Source: Cryptomeria japonica (lineage: Eukaryota; Streptophyta; Pinopsida; Cupressales; Cupressaceae). From it: a stretch of DNA of 64,000 bases. Made by a program: the position numbers and the translations under genes. The notes beneath the pieces are model-generated. The model did not search any database and was not told the origin of the DNA. It saw nothing but the letters and a program-made list of their open reading frames with translations. How positions within the stretch are numbered: the stretch's first letter is position 1; each line of letters starts with the position of its first letter. The stretch is taken from positions 103,339,897 through 103,403,896 of the forward strand of contig NC_081407.1 in the NCBI RefSeq assembly GCF_030272615.1, written 5' to 3'. Positions 12,165 through 23,035 of the stretch are shown piece by piece.

Positions 12165-12740
12165 CCGTTACCTTTTTCTCCACTTAATCGGAAGGGTCTT
12201 TATGTCGCTGAAAAGTGGCCATTTGAGTTTTAAGTCTAGGCGGGTTTCGTCTTTTAAGTTGGATTGCTTTAATTTTCCTAAGTCTATGTATGGTTTTCTA
12301 ACGTATGCATCGGGTTCTTAAAAGCCAAGAAGGTCTGTTTTGATCCAACGGCGGTCATGATACCGCAATGGGAAGTTGCACATTGAATACCCATCGCAAC
12401 TCAATGACAAGCCGCTAGTGGTGGGGCCGGTCAGAGATCCAGCGCTGGCAGTTAAGCGTTGGTGGTTAAGTGATGAAGGGATCTTAAAGTTTGAGCAGTA
12501 AGGATTTGATCTGATGGTTTTTGCTAGACCGCAATGAAGAGTTGTGAGTCCTTTTACTCTTCACAGATCACCGATTGAATGGTGGGCCCGAAAAGTGTGA
12601 AGATGAAAAAGCGCTTTAAACTGTGGTTAGGTCCAAGGAAAATCAACAGTGGTCGTGAGACCACAATGGGAAGATGCAATTCCCTTTCACCCATCACGAC
12701 TCCGCGATCAACAGGGTCATCGGAGAATGTCATCCCAAGC
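12165..12740 (+). repeat. Right arm of inverted repeat with three modules
   Basis: Homologous in opposite orientation to 8320-8990. Module starts are near 12340 (TGATCCAACGG), 12510 (GATCTGATGG) and 12645 (AAATCAACAG), each followed by a GACCGCAATG- or GACCACAATG-like block and a CATCGC-like block. No pseudogene of the unknown family follows on the plus strand, so this copy lost its coding region. Confidence 0.55.
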
Positions 12741-13387
12741 TACTCTGATACCTGATGGGCTAGATGGCAAAGGCGGTATCATCGGCATAACTTACTCTGA
12801 TGAGGAAATATCGAAAGGTAGAAATACTAAGTCATCAGGATAACTCAAATCATTGGTGAGAGGAGTTTTGGGTTACGCCGATACCCGATGAGGGACAGAA
12901 GAGGAAGATAAGGTTATATGTTTTTTTCCACCATATATATTGAAATCCTCCAATTTCTTACCGAGCCAAAATAGAAACTCAATTGTGCTACAAGAATTTA
13001 ATTTTATTTGTAGTCATATATATTGAAATTCTTGAGTTTGATGTTATAGAACAATTTCATGCACATACAATCAAAAACATTTATTTTTTTACCATATATA
13101 ATGAAATGTTAACAACAATTTCAAAACAGGGAAGATAAGAGTATCAGTTGGTGTCAACAATTTTTTATTTTTGTCTGGTAAAGCTATATTTTATATTAAT
13201 TCTGAAAATGTTTACATTCTAAAAGATAAACCTACACGGCTAGCTGGTTAGACCATCGAAGCCGGTATACATAACGGTCCATACATAACACATTCAAAAA
13301 CATTTAAAAAAACAAACACAATCCTTGCTTCAAAAAAGGCTATATGTGCCATCTCACTACTCTAGGTGAACAGTGGTCATGCCCTCT
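12741..13387. other. Spacer with short direct repeats
   Basis: AT-rich. CATATATATTGAAAT-like words occur three times (about 12940, 13015, 13090). ATCGG/CCGAT words near 12780-12890 resemble the cluster at 15120-15415. No gene is seen. Confidence 0.35.
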
Positions 13388-14040
13388 TCCACATCCAACA
13401 CTTCCATGTTCCTAACTTGGTTCATTTCTGTCTCCCTGCTAGAGCCTTCACTGAACTATAGCACACAACTGTTCTTAGTTGTTCCTCTTCCACAAGGTCA
13501 ACCTCATCATTTTGTGCGTGCAGGAACCGTTTGTTGCACAAGTGCTCTATATTCTGACCAAGGTCCCCATTTTTCCATCTCCACGCACACTTGCCAGACA
13601 TTGACCATCTCAAGGTATTGCACAATACCATACATTCCATCCCGTGCTACACTTCTTTTGGCCTCTTTATCGAATGTGGTGCTCCAGAGAAAGAACGGTC
13701 GCAAGGGAGGAGTGAATTCACTCACGTGAATCCATGCTCCGTCCACACTTTCAAAGTCGTCCATGTCTCGTGCCAAACCTAATAAAGCTTCCATTCCACC
13801 TAGCCATTCCTTCTTGACACACTTGTTCATGATTTCTCTGACTTTCAGAACAGGTCAGAGCTCCAGACATCATGCCATAAACAGAGACACTATGTTCGCA
13901 TTCATTATGTACTTCCATCCACCGTCTACGTACTCAGGTCCAAGGATCAACTTCACCGTGGAAAGGAATGCGGTATCTTCATAGATAAACAGGTTCATCA
14001 ACCTATCATCGCTTATTTGTCCCCAAAATGTGACCTATGT
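13388..14040 (-). pseudogene. Degraded coding relic, unknown family
   Basis: A minus-strand reading runs from about 14040 (WGQISDDRLMNLF...YVDGGWKYIM) through two stops into the 107-codon block 13507-13830 (MNKCVKKEWLGGMEALL). A frame change near 13510 leads to an acidic tail (EVDLVEEEQL). Trp and Asp usage and continuity across the lesions suggest a decayed gene. I do not recognise it. A plus-strand open frame overlapping 13373-13729 is taken as its shadow. Confidence 0.35.
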
Positions 14041-14413
14041 TTTGCTTGTCTCTAAAGAAAAGTTGGCCTCCATATTTGAAATTGAGATACTTGTGATTCC
14101 AAAACGGACATGCAAATCTGTCAGACTAACAACGACATCTATAAATTATTTGAATTTTTATCAACCTATGCCTTAATTTTTTAGTGCTTTATAATAACTA
14201 AGTTCACCTACCACATGTTCCATGTTATTCTAGAATCTAAGTTTTTGCACCATAGTCTATGGACATTTTTGTACACTTACACATATCCATATCATGCTAT
14301 CCTACGAAGACCTTGGATTCATATGATGCACACAACTAATAAAAAATTTCTTCGACTAACAAGGCACGTTATGCGCTTTCATGCATGACCGCTCCAAAAT
14401 GGTAGTACACAAT
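14041..14413. other. Featureless spacer
   Basis: AT-rich, no feature seen. Confidence 0.35.
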
Positions 14414-14635
14414 GACTAACACGCCTGTTAGTCGCACGTTTTACACCATCAATTTTGCAATCAATGGGCAGCGATTGACTAAAACAATGCTAACACGTTG
14501 TACAATAGGTGCTCCCACTCCAAAGCGGACCTTTCATACAACGTGTTAGTGACGGGTTGGTTAGTTGCAGCTGTTAATTGCAAAATTGACGGTATAAAAT
14601 GCTCTACTATCCCATGTGTTAGTAAATTCGTACTA
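14414..14635. mobile_element. Fold-back palindromic element, copy B
   Basis: Starts GACTAACACGCCTGTTAGTC (14414-14433). The inner CAATTTTGCAATCAATG pairs with TAATTGCAAAATTGACGG on the other side, and GCTAACACGTTGTACAATAG pairs with TTTCATACAACGTGTTAGTG. The centre is shorter than in copy A: the GGAGCCAGAATAGA-like loop is missing. The right end is degraded (CATGTGTTAGTAAATTCGTAC). Confidence 0.65.
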
Positions 14636-15020
14636 TCATTTTCAAACCAGAATACACGCACACGCGACTAATACGCGTGTTAGTCAATCCATACTGTCTT
14701 TTTGGAGCCAGAATAGACACATCCCAAAATCGACGGTGTAAAATGCGTGGCTAACATGCGTGTTAGTCAATCTGTACTATTGTTTTGGAGCCAAAATAGA
14801 TGCGTCGGTCGTGGCTATTCTAACTCCAAAAGGGACCTTTCATACAACATGTTAGTGACAAGTTAGTCAATTGTAGCCGTTAATTGCAAAATCGACGGTG
14901 TAAAACGCCTGTTAGTCAATCCGTACGGCGGAGTCTGCATGGCCATGACTATTGCGCGACTAACACATGTGCGGCTATTCTAGTAAATTCTTACTATGGT
15001 TTTGGAGCCAGAATAGATGA
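14636..15020. mobile_element. Cluster of fold-back element fragments
   Basis: At least two more partial copies are fused head to tail. One palindrome is GACTAATACGCGTGTTAGTC (14666-14685); another is GGCTAACATGCGTGTTAGTC (14749-14768), with half-sites near 14905 and 14965. The diagnostic inner blocks recur: TTTTGGAGCCAGAATAGA, CCAAAATCGACGGTGTAAAA, GGGACCTTTCATACAACATG. The order suggests insertion into each other or repeated partial duplication. Confidence 0.6.
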
Positions 15021-15119
15021 GTACGCATCTCAGGAAGCATAATGAGAAAAGGCGCCCCCTTATGGATGGAAGAAGTTCCTGTTTGATGATGGAAGTAAAA
15101 ATTACAAATAATGGAAAGT

Positions 15120-15415
15120 TACACTATCGGGATAAGTCACCCCGATAAAACCACGCAACAAATACTAGTTGTTGATCGGCGTATCATATACCGATAACAA
15201 TGCATGGAAATCCAAGGTCGGACCTATCGGCATCACTCTCGCCAATTATATTATGAAGTCAATAGCGGTTATATGGGAGAAGCATATACCGATAAGGCTC
15301 ATCGGTATAGTGAACATAAGCGCCAAAAGCATAAAATTGTCTTGCCAATAACCAATGAGGCTATCGGTAAGACTTATACTGAAAAGCGCAATAGTGGAAA
15401 TATCCATCGGTGAAG
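15120..15415. repeat. ATCGG/CCGAT-rich stretch of unknown origin
   Basis: About ten ATCGG or CCGAT words occur in 300 bases, several as ATACCGATAA or ATCGGTAT. Short overlapping open frames exist but with no coding character. It may be a fragment of a repeat also seen in traces at 12780-12890. Confidence 0.3.
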
Positions 15416-15519
15416 GTTGTAGCGAAAAGAAAGTCTGAATAGCTTCTCCCAGACGTGACTGACCAAATAGACGCGGGCCACCGAGCAAAAACCTAACACC
15501 AATTCTAACCCTAATGCAG

Positions 15520-15640
15520 CGGACGCGTATATTTTGGCTCCAAAACGACAGTACAAGGAGACTAACATGCGTGTTAGTCATGTGTTTTACTACGGCTACT
15601 ACCACAACCTTTTGGAGCCAGCAAACACGCATCCTGCACA
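15520..15640. mobile_element. Fold-back element fragment
   Basis: Contains TTTTGGCTCCAAAACGACAG, then GACTAACATGCGTGTTAGTC (15560-15579), then CTTTTGGAGCCAGCAAACAC. The outer blocks are inverted with respect to each other, so this is a shortened palindrome of the same family. Confidence 0.55.
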
Positions 15641-15828
15641 ATATCTAACCCTAACGCGACATTTAGACAAGTAAATTTTTGGACGATTCTACCTCCAAAA
15701 CAAGAATAATTTCCCACTACATATAAAGCAAAACAAGAAAATTTTCCCACTACATATAAAGCAAAATAAGAAACAAAAACAAAGAATTGAAACCCAGAAT
15801 ATACAAACAGAAAAAAAATGAGGTGTCA
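15641..15828. other. Spacer with short tandem duplication
   Basis: A 35-40 bp unit containing TTCCCACTACATATAAAGCA is directly duplicated near 15708-15765. No gene is seen. Confidence 0.4.
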
Positions 15829-15845
15829 ACATACCTGACAACCTT

Positions 15846-16132
15846 TTGTATTAAGTATCATAGAATCACAAAGCTCATTTTTTGCTCATTCGAGCATCCA
15901 CATTACAAAGTTATTACAAACTAGCTCCTTTCGAGCACCAAACTAGAAACAACAATTGGAAGACCAAGGGTCACAACTTAGAAATCCACTTTAAACAATG
16001 TGACAAATACAACCAATGGAAGACCAAGAGTCACAACTTGGAATTCTAAACAAAGGTGTCCCTCATGGGAGTTGAACTTGGGTCTCCACATTGAGAACTC
16101 AATGCTTGAACCAACTAAGCTCAACCCCTTGG
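15846..16132 (-). mobile_element. tRNA-derived SINE with 17-bp TSD
   Basis: Flanked by a perfect duplication ACATACCTGACAACCTT at 15829-15845 and 16133-16149. Read on the minus strand from 16132, the head resembles a tRNA: an A-box-like GCTTAGTTGGTTCAAGC (16104-16120) and a B-box-like CAAGTTCAACTCC (about 16068-16080). The unrelated body contains an imperfect internal duplication (GGAAGACCAAGRGTCACAAC on the plus strand, twice) and ends in a weak A-rich tail. Length 287 bp is normal for a plant SINE. It would have been transcribed by RNA polymerase III and mobilised by a LINE reverse transcriptase; none is visible here. Confidence 0.75.
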
Positions 16133-16149
16133 ACATACCTGACAACCTT

Positions 16150-16349
16150 AAAAGATGAAGCCTCCTTCAACAACTCAGCCTGCCCTTCAACAATAACTCG
16201 CAGCCTCCTTCTTCAAGCCCTTCTTTCCCTTCAACAATAGTAGAAGACTTCAACAATGAGGACACTTGCTTTAATCACACATTAGTCCTCCTTTTTTCCA
16301 CATGAGGCAGAAAATGGCGTGAGGTTTTCTAAAACGGAGGTACAGGGAC
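16150..16349. other. Short spacer after SINE
   Basis: Contains CTTCAACAA-type short repeats. No gene is seen. Confidence 0.35.
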
Positions 16350-16830
16350 GCGTACTACGGTTTGACTAACACGCGTGTTAGTCGCGCATTGTACATCATC
16401 AATTTTTCAATGAACGATTGTGATTCACTAAGGACTAAGCTACCTGTCACTAACATGTACGAGAGGTTTTGGAGGGAGCCAATGCATTTTGGAAGCTCGC
16501 GCCCTCTTTTTCCCGCCGGTTTGCCATCCGAACACAGTCATCTACAGTTGTCGTCGGTTGTTTGTTTTCCATGGCTTTTAATGTGTGTGTTATGCACAAC
16601 ACACCACCGCGAGCCGCGGCCCAGGATCCGCCATCCTCTGGCATGTCCACATAGTTTCGCATGGGCCCTGACGTTTGAAATCGGCGATTCTAGGACAAGT
16701 CCACATCATTTTCTGTGGGTCTGGCAGTTGTGCCAAATTGGCATGATATGCATGTCTCGAACATGTATGTCGATGCATGTCATTGGTACGACAGGTCACT
16801 TTTGGAGCCAGAATAGACGCGTCCTTTTAT
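16350..16830. mobile_element. Fold-back element, interrupted or long-centre copy
   Basis: Carries the perfect 20-base palindrome GACTAACACGCGTGTTAGTC (16364-16383) followed by the left-arm blocks. About 330 bp later the family block CTTTTGGAGCCAGAATAGAC appears (about 16800-16820). The intervening part (16470-16800) is GC-rich and unrelated to the other copies, so it is either an insertion or the centre of a longer family member. A 205-codon plus frame starting inside the palindrome is not accepted as a gene. Confidence 0.5.
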
Positions 16831-16839
16831 TAGTCATTA

Positions 16840-18530
16840 CATTATTATATTCACATATGTTATTTTCACATTTTTCTATGCTTTCATTTGATCGTGCTAT
16901 AAATTTTTGCTTTACAATAGAAAACTTGAGTTTGTATTTTGAGGCAAGCTTTTTCACCTTGTTGAACACAGAAGGTTGAAGGAAGATGAAGGAAGGAGGT
17001 GCTCCCTATGGCTTGTTGATTATTTCCATAATAAAGATGTTTGCCATAGAGATTTGAAGACATAAATTATGCTTCTAAACAAATGGCAAAAAAAAATATC
17101 TAAACTTTCTATTTTGATAAAAATCAAATTATATAAATCATATATATTTGATATATTGTGAAAGATGAATGTTTGGAAATCACCATCACAGATTACTTCA
17201 GATAGACAAAGTAAATTAGTGAAAATCTAACAAAATGAAAAGCGGACAAAAATAAGTGACTATCAAAAGCCGTTGAGCCTTGGAATTCTTTTCAGTCTGA
17301 TATAGATATTGAAGATGCTAGACGCAAATGTCATAAATCAAATATATCTAGAGAATTTATGGAAACTGATAGTTTGAATGATATCAAAAATGTTTTGTAA
17401 TTATTTTAATTGAAGAAATCAATAATTGGTGGAATCTATGAAGTGAAGTCTTAACATATCACTAAAATTTTGTCTATATACATTCTATGGAATGTAAAGA
17501 TAAATTTAAGAGAATCAAACTCGCAACCATCACCAAATAAGTCTAAAAGAATCAAACATGCAACTATCATCCTTATTTTGCAAATTGATTACAAAGTAAA
17601 AACTAGACATTTTTAAAGAAGATAAAGCAAACTTGTGAAAATCCAACAAAATGAAAAGCAGACAAAAGTAACGTGAATGTAAAAAGGTACTGAAATTGTT
17701 TTTAGTCCATAACTATGATGTCTATAGAACCTGATAATTTGCACGATATAAAAATGTTTCTAAAAAAAGAATCAATATCTGATAAAATCCACAAAGTCAC
17801 TATAACCTCCATCCATATGACCTATCCTCCAAGCACGAAGAAATAAATCTACAGAAATGAACCTAGACCACCTTCCATATTTCCAAACAAATTCAGTGTC
17901 CAAACCTAAGAACTTAAAATATTCCATTGATAAATAACAAAGTAAAAATTTAATTTGCAGCTTTAGCAGAGGAGTTTTAAACGGTCTGTATAGTGGCAAA
18001 GATAATAAATGCCTGCAATACATATATACTTAAATGAACCTGCTCGCCATTAGCATTAGAGGCCACAAATAGAAATTAGAAAGCCTGATGATGTCCGAAG
18101 TTCAAATCTTAGCATAGAATAAGGAAGGGCAGCATGTGAATTAAAGACAAGGAAGATCGCATCACCTTTATAAATGCTTTCTGTCTCTCTTCATTCACAA
18201 TCATAAGTGGGTTTGGCCCCACCTTTCAATTCTAGCGGTTGTCTCATATTCTAGCTATTTTTAATCTGTTGGACTTTCTTTTGTCTATTTATTTATGTGG
18301 TGGAAGTATCAAGCACATCTAATATTCTATGTTTGTGATATATAAGTATGGACAGTTAGGGAGAAATGTATTTTTCCTTATAGGTTATTGAAGAAAAATT
18401 AGAGGGATATTGAATACATGTTCTAATATAATCTTTATCAAATATAAGTAGAGCTTAGATATGCATTTCATACATCAGGTTTAAGTTTCTGTAACAATTT
18501 TTGTTTTCATTTTTCTCTCTTTTATTAATT
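16840..18530. repeat. AT-rich dispersed repeat, left edge and unit A
   Basis: The start (TTCACATATGTTATTTTCAC, then GAGTTTGTATTTTGAGGCAA near 16925) matches both flanks of the copia element at 28781-34856. From about 17190 to 18530 the sequence matches 18535-20000 and 34990-36500. Shared landmarks are AGTGAAAATC, GCCTTGGAATTCTTTTCA, AACTATGATGTCTATAGAA, CATTAGCATTAGAG and AAGTATCAAGCACATCTAAT. No coding capacity is seen; origin unknown. Confidence 0.6.
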
Positions 18531-18534
18531 TATG

Positions 18535-20400
18535 TTAGTAAGCATACTTAATTTCAAAGAATCAAACTCCGTACCATCATGACATAAATCTAAAAGAATT
18601 AACCATGTAATTGGCTTCCTCATTTTGCAACGACTTAAAATACTTCATTGATTGACTACAAAGTAAAAACTTGATTTTTTAAAGAAGATAAAACAAACTA
18701 ATGAAAATCCAACAAAAAGAGAAGCTGACAAAAGTAATGTGAATGTCAAAAGGCACTGAAATTATTTTCAGTCTGGCATAGTCATCGAGGATGCTGAATA
18801 AAGATATCTTAAATATATAACTATGGTGTCTATAGAACCTTACACTTTGAATGATAGAAAAAATGTTTCATTGTTTTTTCTTAAGGGAGGAATCAATATC
18901 TCTATAAAGTAAAGTCTTAATTTGGATCACTATAACCTCTATCTACATAAGTTTTATCCATCCAAATGAAAATAAATCTACAAAAATCAAATATACAACT
19001 ATCATCTATAATTTTCAACAATTTCACTGTCCAATCTACTCCTAAGAACTCAAAATACTTCACAACAAAATAAAATTTGAAATTGAATTTTCAATGGAGA
19101 TGATAGGTGAGGAAGATGTAGGAGTGAGTAAAGTAGAAAAAAAGAGACGAGATCCACATATATTTTTAGTGCTTCGCCCATGCAATCAAATAATGGAGCA
19201 CAAACAGAGGTTAGAAAGGCTGGCGTGGGAAGTTAAAGTCCTAGCATAGAATAGCATGGCAATTAAAGACAAGGAAGATCACATCACCTTTGTAAATGCC
19301 TTTTGTTTTTATGGTTTCTTTCTCTCTTCATTCTCAATCACAAGTGGGTTTGGCTAGAAAAAATAAGTAGCCCCACCTTTCAATTCTAGAGGCTTTTTTA
19401 ATATGTTGGGCTTCCTTTTGTCAATATATTTATGGGGCGGGAGTATTAAGCACATCTAATATATCAATAGATGTGTTTTTGATATGTTTGTATAAACATT
19501 TATCACTTAAAAGTAGTGTTCCACGACTGTTGGGGACGGGGAGACGGGCCACAAGGATGGGCTTTGGAGACGGGGGACAAAGGGAAAAATTTTCGGGGAC
19601 GGGTTTCGGGGAGGGGGGACTTGGCCTGGGAGGGGGAAATGTATTTCCATGGAACAGTGCTTAAAAGGAAAAATAAGATTTATATGCTCTCACTTTTTCT
19701 ATTGAAGATAGATTAGAGGCATATTTAATACATGCTCTAACAAAATATTTATCCAATATATAACTATATTTTAGATATGCATTTCATATTTAGTTTATAT
19801 TATTAATCATAATCAATTTCTATTATACATTATGTTTAATTTTCAGTAATATTTTTTGTTTTAATTCTTCTTTCCTTCATTAGCTTATGTTGTTAATCAT
19901 ACTTAATTTCTTTTACACATCATGCTCAATTTTTGGTAATCATTTTTGTTTTTATTTTTTTCTCCTTTTTATGTGTGTGTTCATTCATAGTAGTCAGAAT
20001 TTGAAAAGGGTATATTATAAATTATATTTCCAATTAATGTGTGTTTTTCACACTTGATACTTTTTTCTTCAACAATATGACAGGGTTAATGAATGCCTAC
20101 CACATATTTGGGATAAATAGAGCATGCACATGTTTAAGTGGTTAAAATTCCTAGATTCCAAAATTTGCATATCTTTTAATGGGTGTTATTACTTTTATTT
20201 TTACTTTTTATGCTTGTTTACTTGGGTTTGGGCACAGCAAAACAAGGGCAAAATATAGAAGACAAAGGTGTATAAGTTTCTCACTTTTACCTCTATGTTT
20301 TTTCCATTATACACAGATGTTCTATTTGCATACTTTTAGCACTCATTTTGTCTCTTCTAGAGCTCTTTTGGCATACACGATGACCCTAAACCTAAATCCA
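18535..20400. repeat. AT-rich dispersed repeat, unit B
   Basis: Tandem copy of unit A. It continues past the A homology into a part (20125-20400: TTTTAATGGGTGTTATT, CTCTTCTAGAGC, ATGACCCTAAACC) that reappears at 37710-37960 and 62890-63120. It contains the hAT insertion at 19514-19659. Confidence 0.6.
19514..19659. mobile_element. Non-autonomous hAT element, 146 bp, G-rich
   Basis: The flanks are a perfect 8-bp duplication CTTAAAAG (19506-19513 and 19660-19667), the size made by hAT transposases. Terminal inverted repeats are TAGTGTTCCACG at the left and the complement of CATGGAACAGTG at the right (CACTGTTCCATG), matching 9 of 12. The body has many G runs (GGGGACGGG-type) on the plus strand. 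It is too short to encode a transposase. Unit A and unit C of the host repeat lack it. Confidence 0.8.
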
Positions 20401-22120
20401 TTTCTTTAATACATTGAATTATTTATCTTAGAACTTTATTGTCTAAATTCTCAAGACATTTGTTTTCCTAAATTATATTGCACTTACAATTTTCTCCCCT
20501 CGATAGAATTGTAGACATGAACATAACATTTGAATTCAAATATCACAATTTCAAAGCTGGCAATCTTGGGATATACTTGTTTCCCATCACCATGGATACC
20601 AATAGTTTGAATTAGCATGCCCAGGGTTGTGTATTTAAGGACAATATCCTAGGTTAATTCAATATCGATTAGTAGTATTCTAAATCCATATATTTGACCA
20701 CACTCATCACTAAATAAATTGGCATTGGTCTCATATTCAAATGCAATTACTTAACAAATCAACATCTAACCTTGTTTATCTCTACTTGATCTTTTTAAAT
20801 AACTTGAGAGTGTAACCATCATTAAGGAAGTTAATTACTCTTCCCAAGGTCAACAGTAGTATCATAAAATATTTTTGACCACCACACTTTTCTTCGATGC
20901 AAGTACACATGTGGCATACATGTACTTCAAGCATCGGACCTAAAATTTTATAGTGAACAAAATCACACAAAGAAAAAGCATTCAAGAATCAAACTATAGA
21001 TGTATTTTAATCCCTACATCCAAATGATAGACTTCATTTATCTATAATCTCTAATAGTATATTCAATTTTATATTTCAATTCTTTGACTTTTCTTTTATA
21101 TAAATAATTCAAACTTCAAAAATGCCTGTTTTAAAAAAAAACATTTCATATAGCTATTTCATTTATTTTTAAAAAAAATTATTTAATTAATTTCAATTTA
21201 TAATGATCAACCTCAATTAAATTAATTTAAATTTTAAAATATGTAAATTATACTCTTAAAGTAATTTTATTTCTATAAATACCCATATTTAACACACATA
21301 TAGGTACATTCCCTTCATTTTGATGGTCGCCAAAAAATAAGATCATCATTGGTTTAATATTCTCAAGTATAAGAAAGCGATGTGTAGGGACATTAGATGC
21401 TTATGGTAGGCCATTCATAACAAATTAAAGACCAAATAAATCATGATAGTACGAATTGCTTGGTCGAATATTCTTTAGGATGTTCTTTTATTCTTTATCT
21501 TTCGGTTCAAATATTTTTTAAAAATATTAAACTATATTATAATTATAAATTTTTATTTTTTATTATATATGTTTACAATTATGTTTTTACAAGAGATTTT
21601 TTTAATTAGTTGTTTGATAAATTATAAATAAATGAGATAGAACAAAACTTAGGAGGTCGATTTTGCATATTGGGTTTGAAGTTGTTTAATTATTTGAGTT
21701 AAGTTTTTAAATTTAATTTAATTTGTGAAATTTGAAAAAAAAATTTGATCACTAAGGGGTTATAGTCGAGAGTTTTTAATATTAATATAAACAAAAAATG
21801 CATACTAAGTCTAATAGTTTGAAGATCCGACCTAAATTTGAAATATTATTTTATTTTTTGATTCAAAAGATTGATGAAAAAACTTGCACACAATCGAATC
21901 CAAAAACATCAAAACATTTATAGCATGGATTGTGGAAATCTGATATCATTAATATTATTTTATATTATCATTTTTTTTAAAAAAAAATTTATCATCCAAG
22001 GGTTGAAGTTGATTATATTAATAAAAGTAGTAAATACATAATAATTTTTTTTATCTAGTCTAAAAAAATTTGCCCTAGACTAAACCATATCCAATCAAAC
22101 CATCTAGGGCAAAAACCAAA
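20401..22120. other. Very AT-rich featureless spacer
   Basis: Long A and T runs, stops in all frames, no recognised repeat end or gene. Confidence 0.45.
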
Positions 22121-22259
22121 AGTCTTAAAAATTTTCAGTCTTTCTAAAAGCCAAAAAAATTGAAAGAGGATTAAAACCAAATCTATCTAAAGTGGGTATT
22201 TTGAGAGCATTTTGTCCAAACCCGGCCATGAGGCATCTTTCTTTATACAAAGTCAAGAA

Positions 22260-23035
22260 GATCACCAAGCAGGTAAAGGAGGGCTTGGAGCAGCCAAGGT
22301 ATCCACTAGGTGAACAATCATTGAAATCTGTGGACCAATCCATATTGGTTTTGGGGGAGGAAAGCAATCAACTACTTCCAAAAGTTCTAGACCAAGACGA
22401 GCCATGAAATATTTCAGGTATGTTTCCCATTCCGCCAATCTTTCCTCGGGAGCAAATTTAGATAGACCATTCATTTCAAAATACCTCTTTATTCAGTTTT
22501 GATAAGAGATTTTTGATAATCGGAAAAGAGACCAAAAGAAATTTTTATTTTCCTTGATAATAAATTTCCTTGTTTTGAGAGGCTTCTCCTCCTCTATATA
22601 TAAAATGGAAAACCTTGGAGGAGGTTTACTATTTCTAATCGTGATATTATAGTCCATAGGCTTCAGAATTGTGAGATTTTCATCTATAATATGCAAAACA
22701 TTGCTCAAATCTCCTAGCAAATCTTCCTTAAAAGCCTTCCTGCATCATGCTTTAGTTTTGTTTTTCGACTGACCGAAATGAAGAAGGGTGGCAATAAACA
22801 TTGTCGGTATCTCCATGTTCACCCTATATTTATGGTCAGTTATGAGGAATTTATCTCCTAGAATGTGTTTAACAACCCTTACTATGACAAAATGAGATGC
22901 ATTCATCACCTCCATTCTTTTGTCTTTGATTTCTCCAACGAAATCCATTTGTTTTCTCGACGAAAGAAGCCTGGTGGGAGAATCTGTCACCTCTGTTCCT
23001 CTTCCCAAACCTGCAAAAAACTGAAACCTCAAAGG
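22260..23035 (-). pseudogene. Unknown gene relic with short conserved domain (S1)
   Basis: Three minus-strand blocks (22745-23032, 22493-22720, 22262-22474) join across a stop and a lesion into one decayed gene. The last part, FFWSLFRL...LSKFAPEERLAEWE...VVDCFPPPKPI, corresponds to FLWALFRQ...YSEFSSENRLLVWE...VVIDCFPKPK of the cluster at 27.5-28.8 kb. The upstream part (GEIKDKRMEVMNASHFVIVRVV, in two pieces) has no counterpart there. The domain is about 60-70 residues and I do not recognise the family. Confidence 0.5.

Noticed and set aside
16068-16120. tRNA gene on the minus strand
   Set aside because: Only A- and B-box-like blocks, no acceptor pairing; explained by the SINE head.
16362-16979. 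205-codon plus-strand open frame
   Set aside because: Starts inside the fold-back palindrome and ends in the AT-rich repeat edge; composition is not protein-like and it spans element boundaries.
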